Below, one piece after another: positions 50,901-62,900 of a stretch of DNA of 64,000 bases. Origin of the DNA: Strongylocentrotus purpuratus (lineage: Eukaryota > Echinodermata > Echinoidea > Camarodonta > Strongylocentrotidae). The notes under the pieces were generated by a model. That model was not told the DNA's origin, ran no database searches, and worked only from the letters and a program-made list of their open reading frames with translations. A program made the position numbers and the translations under genes. How positions within the stretch are numbered: the first letter of the stretch is position 1; each line of letters begins with the position of its first letter. Location: contig NW_022145611.1 of the NCBI RefSeq assembly GCF_000002235.5, forward strand, positions 9,368,242 to 9,432,241. The letters run 5' to 3'.

Positions 50901-53900
50901 ACCCCCATATCCCTTGAAAGGGGCGTAGTGGCAAATATTGAAAAATTTGAGTTATCACAACTTTTGGGCCGAAAGTTAAGGGCCGGGGTGGTTCAGCATT
51001 TTGGAGGAAATATATATTTTTTTTAATTGGCTAGTTTCCCCACAATGAATGTATATACATGCCATTAGATGGATCCTGACCCCCATATCCCTTTGACAGG
51101 GGGGTAGGGCAAATATTGTAAAAATTTGAATTATCACAACTTTTCGGGCCAAATTGTAAGGGCCGGGGTGGTTCAGCATTTTGGAGGAAAATATATATTT
51201 TTTTTTAATTGGCTAGTTTCCCCATAATGAATGTACATACATCCGATGAGATGGATCCTGACCCTATATCCCTTTGAAAGGGGCGTAGTGGCAAATATTG
51301 TAAAAATTTGAATTATCACAACTTCGGGCCGAAATTGTAAGGGCGGGGTGGTTCAGCATTTTGGAGGAAAATTATTTTTTTTTTAATTGGCTAGTTTCCC
51401 CACAATGAATGTATATACATGCCATTAGATGGATCCTGACCCCCATATCCCTTTGAAAGGGGCGTAGTGGCAAATATTGAAAAATTTGAGTTATCACAAC
51501 TTTCGGGCCGAAATGGTAAGGGCCGGGGTGGTTCAGCATTTTGGAGGAAAATATTTTTTTTTTAATTGGCTAGTTTCCCCATAATGAATGTACATACATC
51601 CGATTAGATGGATCCTGACCCATATCCCTTTGAAAGGGGCGTAGTGGCAAATATTGAAAAATTTGAATTATCACAACTTTCGGCCGAAATGGTAAGGGCC
51701 GGGGTGGTTCAGCATTTTGGAGGAAAATATTTTTTTTTTTTAATTGGCTAGTTTCCCCACAATGAATGTACATACATGCCATTAGATGGATCCTGACCCC
51801 CACATCCCTTGAAAAGGGCGTAGTGGCAAATATTGAAAAATTTGAGTTATCACAACTTTCGGGCCGAATGTTAAGGGCCGGGGTGGTTCAGCATTTTGGA
51901 GGAAAATATATATTTTTTTTAATTGGCTAGTTCCCCACAATGAATGTACATACATGCCATTAGATGGATCCTGACCCCCATATCCCTTTGAAAGGGGTAG
52001 TGGCAAATATTGAAAAATTTGAATTATCACAACTTTCGGGCCGAAATGGTAAGGGCCGGGGTGGTTCAGCATTTTGGAGGAAAATATATATTTTTTTTTA
52101 TTGGCTAGTTTCCCCATAATGAATGTACATACATCCGATTAGATGGATCCTGAACCCCATATCCCTTTGAAAGGGGCGTAGTGGCAAATATTGTAAAATT
52201 TGAATTATCACAACTTTCGGGCCGAAATTGTAAGGGCCGGGGTGGTTCAGCATTTTGGAGGAAAATTATATTTTTTTAATTGGCTAGTTTCCCCACAATG
52301 AATGTACATACATGCCATTAGATGGATCCTGACCCCCACATCCCTTTGAAAGGGGCGTAGTGGCAAATATTGAAAAATTTGAGTTATCACAACTTTCGGG
52401 CCGAAATGGTAAGGGCCGGGTGGTTCAGCATTTTGGAGGAAAATATTTTTTTTTTAATTGGCTAGTTTCCCCACAATGAATGTATATACATGCCATTAGA
52501 TGGATCCTGACCCCCACATCCCTTTGAAAAGGGGCGTAGTGGCAAATATTGAAAAATTTGAGTTATCACAACTTTTGGGCCGAAATGTTAAGGGCCGGGG
52601 TGGTTCAGCATTTTGGAGGAAAATATATTTTTTTTTAATTGGCTAGTTTCCCCACAATGAATGTATATACATGCCATTAGATGGATCCTGACCCCCATAT
52701 CCTTTTGACAGGGGGTAGGGGCAAATATTGTAAAAATTTGAATTATCACAACTTTTCGGGCCAAGTTGTAAGGGCCGGGGTGGTTCAGCATTTTGGAGGA
52801 AAATATTATTTTTTTTTTAATTGGCTAGTTTCCCCATAATGAATGTACATACATCCGATGAGATGGATCCTGAACCCTATATCCCTTTGAAAGGGGCGTA
52901 GTGGCAAATATTGTAAAAATTTGAATTATCACAACTTCGGGCCCGAATTGTAAGGGCCGGGGTGGTTCAGCATTTTGGAAAAAATTATATTTTTTTAATT
53001 GGCTAGTTTCCCCACAATGAATGTATATACATGCCATTAGATGGATCCTGACCCCCATATCCCTTTGAAAGGGGCGTAGTGGCAAATATTGAAAAATTTG
53101 AGTTATCACAACTTTCGGGCCGAAATGGTAAGGGCCGGGTGGTTCAGCATTTTGGAGGAAAATATTATTTTTTTTTAATTGGCTAGTTTCCCCATAATGA
53201 ATGTACATACATCCGATTAGATGGATCCTGAACCCTATATCCCTTTGAAAGGGGCGTAGTGGCAAATATTGAAAAATTTGAGTTATCACAACTTTCGGGC
53301 CGAAATGGTAAGGGCCGGGGTGGTTCAGCATTTTGGAGGAAAATATTATTTTTTTTTAATTGGCTAGTTTCCCACAATGAATGTACATACATGCCATTAG
53401 ATGGATCCTGACCCCCACATCCCTTGAAAAGGGGCGTAGTGGCAAATATTGAAAAATTTGAGTTATCACAACTTTCGGGCCGAAATGTTAAGGGCCGGGG
53501 TGGTTCAGCATTTTGGAGGAAAATATATATTTTTTTTAATTGGCTAGTTTCCCCACAATGAATGTATATACATGCCATTAGATGGATCCTGACCCCCATA
53601 TCCCTTTGAAGGGGGGTAGTGGCAAATATTGTAAAATTTGAATTATCACAACTTTTCGGGCCAAGTTAAGGGCCGGGGTGGTTCAGCATTTTGGAGGAAA
53701 ATATATATTTTTTTTTAATTGGCTAGTTTCCCCACAATGAATGTACATACATCCATTAGATGGATCCTGAACCCTATATCCCTTTGAAGGGGCGTAGTGG
53801 CAAATATTGTAAAATTTGAATTATCACAACTTTCGGGCCGAAATTGTAAGGGCCGGGGTGGTTCAGCATTTTGGAGGAAAAATTATATTTTTTTAATTGG

Positions 53901-56900
53901 CTAGTTTCCCCACAATGAATGTATATACATGCCATTAGATGGATCCTGACCCCCACATCCCTTTGAAAGGGGCGTAGTGGCAAATATTGAAAAATTTGAG
54001 TTATCACAACTTTCGGGCCGAAATGGTAAGGGCCGGGGTGGTTCAGCATTTTGGAGGAAAATATTATTTTTTTTTAATTGGCTAGTTTCCCCACAATGAA
54101 TGTACATACATGCCATTAGATGGATCCTGACCCCCATATCCCTTGAAAGGGGCGTAGTGGCAAATATTGAAAAATTTGAGTTATCACAACTTTCGGGCCG
54201 AAATGTTAAGCCGGGGTGTTCAGCATTTTGGAGGAAAATATTATTTTTTTTAATTGGCTAGTTTCCCCACAATGAATGTATACATGCCATTAGATGGATC
54301 CTGACCCCCATATCCCTTTGAAAGGGGGTAAGGGGCAAATATTGTAAAAATTTGAATTATCACAACTTTCGGGCCGAAATTGTAAGGGCCGGGGTGGTTC
54401 AGCATTTTGGAGGAGAAATTATTATTTTTTTAAATGGCTAGTTTCCCCACAATGAATGTACATATACATGCCATTAGATGGATCCTGACCCCCACATCCC
54501 TTGAAAGGGGCGTAGTGGCAAATATTGAAAAATTTGAGTTATCACAACTTTCGGGCCGAAATGTTAAGGGCCGGGGTGGTTCAGCATTTTGGAGGAAAAT
54601 ATTTTTTTTTTTAATTGGCTAGTTTCCCCACAATGAATGTACATACATGCCATTAGATGGATCCTGACCCCCATATCCCTTTGAAAGGGGGGTAGTGGCA
54701 AATATTGTAAAATTTGAATTATCACAACTTTCGGGCCGAAATTGTAAGGGCCGGGTGGTTCAGCATTTTGGAGGAAAATATATTTTTTTTTTTATTTGGC
54801 TAGTTTCCCCATAATGAATGTACATACATCCGATTAGATGGATCCTGACCCCCATATCCCTTTGAAAGGGGCGTAGTGGCAAATATTGAAAAATTTGAGT
54901 TATCACAACTTTCGGGCCGAAATGGTAAGGGCCGGGGTGGTTCAGCATTTTGGAGGAAAATATTTTTTTTTTTTAATTGGCTAGTTTCCCCCCAATGAAT
55001 GTACATACATGCCATTAGATGGATCCTGACCCCCATATCCCTTTGAAAGGGTTAGGGCAAATATTGTAAAATTTGAATTATCACAACTTTCGGGCAAATG
55101 GTAAGGGCCGGGGTGGTTCAGCATTTTGGAGGAAAATATTTTTTTTTTTTTAATTGGCTAGTTTCCCCACAATGAATGTACATACATGCCATTAGATGGA
55201 TCCTGACCCCCATATCCCTTTGAAAGGGGCGTAGTGGCAAATATTGAAAAATTTGAGTTATCACAACTTTCGGGCCGAAATGTTAAGGGCCGGGGTGGTT
55301 CAGCATTTTGGAGGAAAATATTATTTTTTTAATTGGCTAGTTTCCCCACAATGAATGTATATACATGCCATTAGATGGATCCTGACCCCCATATCCCTTT
55401 GACAGGGGGGTAGGGCAAATATTGTAAAAATTTGAATTATCACAACTTTCGGGCCGAAATTGTAAGGGCCGGGGTGGTTCAGCATTTTGGAGGAAAATTA
55501 TTTTTTTTAGATAGCTAGTTTCCCCACAATGAATGTATATACATGCCATTAGATGGATCCTGACCCCCACATCCCTTTGAAAGGGGCGTAGTGGCAAATA
55601 TTGAAAATTTGAGTTATCACAACTTTCGGGCCGAAATGTTAAGGGCCGGGGTGGTTCAGCATTTTGGAGGAAAATATTTTTTTTTTTAATTGGCTAGTTT
55701 CCCCACAATGAATGTACATACATGCCATTAGATGGATCCTGACCCCCACATCCCTTGAAAGGGGCGTAGTGGCAAATATTGAAAAATTTGAGTTATCACA
55801 ACTTTCGGGCCGAAATGTTAAGGGCCGGGGTGGTTCAGCATTTTGGAGGAAAATATATATTTTTTTTTATTGGCTAGTTTCCCCACAATGAATGTATATA
55901 CATGCCATTAGATGGATCCTGACCCCCATATCCCTTTGACAGGGGGTAGGGGCAAATATTGTAAAAATTTGAATTATCACAACTTTTCGGGCCGAAATTG
56001 TAAGGGCCGGGGTGGTTCAGCATTTTGGAGGAAAATATATTTTTTTTTAATTGGCTAGTTTCCCCATAATGAATGTACATACATCCGATTAGATGGATCC
56101 TGACCCCTATATCCCTTTGAAAGGGGCGTAGTGGCAAATATTGTAAAAATTTGAGTTATCACAACTTTCGGGCCGAAATTTAAGGGCGGGGTGGTTCAGC
56201 ATTTTGGAGGAAAATATTATTTTTTTTTAATTGGCTAGTTTCCCCACAATGAATGTATATACATGCCATTAGATGGATCCTGACCCCCATATCCCTTTGA
56301 AAGGGGCGTAGTGGCAAATATTGAAAAATTTGAGTTATCACAACTTTCGGGCCGAAATGGTAAGGGCCGGGGTGGTTCAGCATTTTGGAGGAAAATATTT
56401 TTTTTTTTAATTGGCTAGTTTCCCCACAATGAATGTACATACATCCGCTTAGATGGATCCTGACCCCATATCCCTTTGAAAGGGGCGTAGTGGCAAATAT
56501 TAAAAATTTGAGTTATCACAACTTTCGGGCCGAAATGGTAAGGGCCGGGGTGGTTCAGCATTTTGGAGGAAAATATTATTTTTTTTTAATTGGCTAGTTT
56601 CCCCACAATGAATGTACATACATGCCATTAGATGGATCCTGACCCCCACATCCCTTGAAAAGGGCGTAGTGGCAAATATTGAAAAATTTGAGTTATCACA
56701 ACTTTCGGGCCGAAATGTTAAGGGCCGGGGTGGTTCAGCATTTTGGAGGAAATATATTTTTTTTAATTGGCTAGTTTCCCACAATGAATGTATATACATG
56801 CCATTAGATGGATCCTGACCCCCATATCCCTTTGAAAGGGGGTAGGGGCAAATATTGTAAAAATTTGAATTATCACAACTTTCGGGCCGAAATTGTAAGG

Positions 56901-59900
56901 GCCGGGTGGTTCAGCATTTTGGAGGAAAAATTATATTTTTTTAATTGGCTAGTTTCCCCACAATGAATGTATATACATGCCATTAGATGGATCCTGACCC
57001 CCACATCCCTTGAAAAGGGGCGTAGTGGCAAATATTGAAAAATTTGAGTTATCACAACTTTCGGGCCGAAATGTTAAGGGCCGGGGTGGTTCAGCATTTT
57101 GGAGGAAAATATTATTTTTTTTTAATTGGCTAGTTTCCCCACAATGAATGTATATACATGCCATTAGATGGATCCTGACCCCTATCCCTTTGAAAGGGGG
57201 GTAGGGGCAAATATTGTAAAAATTTGAATTATCACAACTTTCGGGCCGAAATGTAAGGGCCGGGGTGGTTCAGCATTTTGGAGGAAAATATATTTTTTTT
57301 TAATTGGCTAGTTTCCCCATAATGAATGTACATACATCCGATTAGATGGATCCTGACCCTATATCCCTTTGAAGGGGCGTAGTGGCAAATATTGTAAAAT
57401 TTGAATTATCACAACTTTCGGGCCGAAATGTAAGGGCCGGGGTGGTTCAGCATTTTGGAGGAAAAATTATTTTTTTTTAATTGGCTAGTTTCCCCACAAT
57501 GAATGTATATACATGCCATTAGATGGATCCTGACCCCATATCCCTTTGAAAGGGGCGTAGTGGCAAATATTGAAAAATTTGAGTTATCACAACTTTCGGG
57601 CCGAAATGGTAAGGGCCGGGGTGGTTCAGCATTTTGGAGGAAAATATTATTTTTTTTAATTGGCTAGTTTCCCCACAATGAATGTACATACATGCCATTA
57701 GATGGATCCTGACCCCCATATCCCTTTGAAAGGGGCGTAGTGGCAAATATTGAAAAATTTGAGTTATCACAACTTTCGGGCCGAAATGTTAAGGGCCGGG
57801 GTGGTTCAGCATTTTGGAGGAAAATATTATTTTTTTTAATTGGCTAGTTTCCCCACAATGAATGTACATACATGCCATTAGATGGATCCTGACCCCCATA
57901 TCCCTTTGAAAGGGGGTAGGGCAAATATTGTAAAATTTGAATTATCACAACTTTCGGGCCGAAATGGTAAGGGCCGGGGTGGTTCAGCATTTTGGAGGAA
58001 AATTATATTTTTTTTAATTGGCTAGTTTCCCCACAATGAATGTACATACATGCCATTAGATGGATCCTGACCCCCATATCCCTTTGAAAGGGGCGTAGTG
58101 GCAAATATTGAAAAATTTGAGTTATCACAACTTTTGGGCCGAAATGTAAGGGCCGGGGTGGTTCAGCATTTTGGAGGAAAATATATTTTTTTTTAATTGG
58201 CTAGTTTCCCCACAATGAATGTATATACATGCCATTAGATGGATCCTGACCCCCATATCCCTTTGAAAGGGGGTAGGGCAAATATTGTAAAAATTTGAAT
58301 TATCACAACTTTCGGGCCAAATTGTAAGGGCCGGGGTGGTTCAGCATTTTGGAGGAAAATATTATTTTTTTTAATTGGCTAGTTTCCCCATAATGAATGT
58401 ACATACATCCGATGAGATGGATCCTGACCCCTATATCCCTTGAAAGGGGCGTAGTGGCAAATATTGAAAAATTTGATTATCACAACTTTCGGGCCGAAAT
58501 GTAAGGGCCGGGGTGGTTCAGCATTTTGGAGGAAAATATATTTTTTTTTTAATTGGCTAGTTTCCCCACAATGAATGTATATACATGCCATTAGATGGAT
58601 CCTGACCCCCATATCCCTTTGAAAGGGGGGTAGGGGCAAATATTGTAAAAATTTGAATTATCACAACTTTTCGGGCCGAAATTGTAAGGGCCGGGGTGGT
58701 TCAGCATTTTGGAGGAAAATATTTTTTTTTTTTTAATTGGCTAGTTTCCCCATAATGAATGTACATACATCCATGAGATGGATCCTGACCCTATATCCCT
58801 TTGAAAGGGGCGTAGTGGCAAATATTAAAAATTTGAATTATCACAACTTTCGGGCCGAAATGGTAAGGGCCGGGGTGGTTCAGCATTTTGGAGGAAAATA
58901 TTTTTTTTTTTATTGGCTAGTTTCCCCACAATGAATGTACATACATGCCATTAGATGGATCCTGACCCCCATATCCCTTGAAAGGGGCGTAGTGGCAAAT
59001 ATTGAAAAATTTGAGTTATCACAACTTTCGGGCCGAAATGTTAAGGGCCGGGGTGGTTCAGCATTTTGGAGGAAAATATTATTTTTTTTAATTGGCTAGT
59101 TTCCCCACAATGAATGTATATACATGCCATTAGATGGATCCTGACCCCCATATCCTTTGAAAGGGGCGTAGGGCAAATATTGAAAAATTTGAATTATCAC
59201 AACTTTCGGGCCGAAATTGTAAGGGCCGGGGTGGTTCAGCATTTTGGAGGAGAAATTATATTTTTTAATAGGCTAGTTTCCCCACAATGAATGTATATAC
59301 ATGCCATTAGATGGATCCTGACCCCCACATCCCTTGAAAAGGGGCGTAGTGGCAAATATTGAAAAATTTGAGTTATCACAACTTTCGGGCCGAAATGTTA
59401 AGGGCCGGGGTGGTTCAGCATTTTGGAGGAAATATTTTTTTTTTTAATTGGCTAGTTTCCCCACAATGAATGTACATACATGCCATTAGATGGATCCTGA
59501 CCCCCAATCCCTTGAAAAGGGGCGTAGTGGCAAATATTGAAAAATTTGAGTTATCACAACTTTCGGGCCGAAATGGTAAGGGCCGGGGTGGTTCAGCATT
59601 TTGGAGGAAAATATATTTTTTTTAATTGGCTAGTTTCCCCACAATGATGTAATATACATGCCATTAGATGGATCCTGACCCCCATATCCCTTTGAAAGGG
59701 GGGTAGTGGCAAATATTGTAAAAATTTGAATTATCACAACTTTTCGGGCCGAATTGTAAGGGCCGGGGTGGTTCAGCATTTTGGAGGAAAATATTTTTTT
59801 TTTTAATTGGCTAGTTTCCCCATAATGAATGTACATACATGCCATTAGATGGATCCTGACCCCTATATCCCTTTGAAGGGGCGTAGTGGCAAATATTGAA

Positions 59901-62900
59901 AAATTTGAGTTATCACAACTTTTCGGGAATGTTAAGGGCCGGGGTGGTTCAGCATTTTGGAGGAAAATATTATTTTTTTTTAATTGGCTAGTTTCCCCAC
60001 AATGAATGTATATACATGCCATTAGATGGATCCTGACCCCCATATCCCTTTGAAAGGGGGGTAGTGGCAAATATTGTAAAAATTTGAATTATCACAACTT
60101 TCGGGCCGAAATGTAAGGGCCGGGGTGGTTCAGCATTTTGGAGGAAAAATTATATTTTTTAGATTGGCTAGTTTCCCCACAATGAATGTATATACATGCC
60201 ATTAGATGGATCCTGACCCCCACATCCCTTGAAAAGGGGGTAGTGGCAAATATTGAAAAATTTGAGTTATCACAACTTTCGGGCCGAAATGTTAAGGGCC
60301 GGGGTGGTTCAGCATTTTGGAGGAAAATATTATTTTTTTTTAATTGGCTAGTTTCCCCATAATGAATGTACATACATGCCATTAGATGGATCCTGACCCC
60401 CATATCCCTTGAAAAGGGGCGTAGTGGCAAATATTGAAAAATTTGAATTATCACAACTTTCGGGCCGAAATGTTAAGGGCCGGGGTGGTTCAGCATTTTG
60501 GAGGAAAATATATTTTTTTTTATTGGCTAGTTTCCCCACAATGAATGTATATACATGCCATTAGATGGATCCTGACCCCATATCCTTTGAAAGGGGGTAG
60601 TGGCAAATATTGTAAAAATTTGAATTATCACAACTTTCGGGCCGAAATTGTAAGGGCCGGGGTGGTTCAGCATTTTGGAGGAAAATATATTTTTTTTTAA
60701 TTGGCTAGTTTCCCCATAATGAATGTACATACATGCCATTAGATGGATCCTGACCCCTATATCCCTTTGAAAGGGGCGTAGTGGCAAATATTGTAAAATT
60801 TGAATTATCACAACTTTCGGGCCGAAATTGTAAGGGCCGGGGTGGTTCAGCATTTTGGAGGAAAAAATTTATTTTTTTAATTGGCTAGTTTCCCCACAAT
60901 GAATGTATATACATGCCATTAGATGGATCCTGACCCCCATATCCCTTTGAAAGGGGCGTAGTGGCAAATATTGAAAAATTTGAGTTATCACAACTTTCGG
61001 GCCGAAATGGTAAGGGCCGGGGTGGTTCAGCATTTTGGAGGAAAATATTATTTTTTTTTAATTGGCTAGTTTCCCCACAATGAATGTATACATACATGCC
61101 ATTAGATGGATCCTGACCCCCACATCCCCTTGAAAGGGGCGTAGTGGCAAATATTGAAAAATTTGAGTTATCACAACTTTCGGGCCGAAATGTTAAGGCC
61201 GGGGTGGTTCAGCATTTTGGAGGAAAATATTTTTTTTTTTAATTGGCTAGTTTCCCCACAATGAATGTATATACATGCCATTAGATGGATCCTGACCCCC
61301 ATATCCCTTTGAAAGGGGGTAGGGCAAATATTGTAAAATTTGAGTTATCACAACTTTCGGGCCGAAATGTTAGGGCCGGGGTGGTTCAGCATTTTGGAGG
61401 AAAATATATTTTTTTTTTAATTGGCTAGTTTCCCCACAATGAATGTATATACATGCCATTAGATGGATCCTGACCCCCATATCCCTTTGACAGGGGGTAG
61501 GGGCAAATATTGTAAAAATTTGAATTATCACAACTTTCGGGCCGAAATTGTAAGGGCCGGGGTGGTTCAGCATTTTGGAGGAAAATATATATTTTTTTTT
61601 AATTGGCTAGTTTCCCCATAATGAATGTACATACATCCATGAGATGGATCCTGAACCCTATATCCCTTTGAAAGGGGCGTAGTGGCAAATATTGTAAAAT
61701 TTGAATTATCACAACTTTCGGGCCGAAATTGTAAGGGCCGGGGTGGTTCAGCATTTTGGAGGAAAAAATATATTTTTTTTTATTGGCTAGTTTCCCCACA
61801 ATGAATGTATATACATGCCATTAGATGGATCCTGACCCCCATATCCCTTTGAAAGGGGTAGGGGCAAATATTGTAAAATTTGAATTATCACAACTTTTCG
61901 GGCCAAATTGTAAGGGCCGGGGTGGTTCAGCATTTTGGAGGAAAATATTTTTTTTTTTTAATTGGCTAGTTTCCCCATAATGAATGTACATACATCCGAT
62001 TAGATGGATCCTGAACCCTATATCCCTTTGAAAGGGGCGTAGTGGCAAATATTGAAAAATTTGAGTTATCACAACTTTCGGGCCGAAATGGTAAGGGCCG
62101 GGGTGGTTCAGCATTTTGGAGGAAAATATTTTTTTTTTTAATTGGCTAGTTTCCCCACAATGAATGTACATACATGCCATTAGATGGATCCTGACCCCCA
62201 TATCCCTTGAAAAGGGCGTAGTGGCAAATATTGAAAAATTTGAGTTATCACAACTTTCGGGCCGAAATGTTAAGGGCCGGGGTGGTTCAGCATTTTGGAG
62301 GAAAATATTATTTTTTTTAATTGGCTAGTTTCCCCACAATGAATGTATATACATGCCATTAGATGGATCCTGACCCCCATATCCCTTTGAAAGGGGGGTA
62401 GTGCAAATATTGTAAAAATTTGAATTATCACAACTTTCGGGCCGAAATTGTAAGGGCCGGGGTGGTTCAGCATTTTGGAGGAAAATATATTTTTTTTATT
62501 GGCTAGTTTCCCCCAATGAATGTATATACATGCCATTAGATGGATCCTGACCCCCACATCCCTTTGAAAGGGGCGTAGTGGCAAATATTGAAAAATTTGA
62601 GTTATCACAACTTTCGGGCCGAAATGTTAAGGGCCGGGGTGGTTCAGCATTTTGGAGGAAAATATTTTTTTTTTTAATTGGCTAGTTTCCCCACAATGAA
62701 TGTACATACATGCCATTAGATGGATCCTGACCCCCATATCCCTTGAAAGGGGCGTAGTGGCAAATATTGAAAAATTTGAGTTATCACAACTTTCGGGCCG
62801 AAATTTAAGGGCCGGGGTGGTTCAGCATTTTGGAGGAAAATATATATTTTTTTTTATTGGCTAGTTTCCCCACAATGAATGTACATACATGCCATTAGAT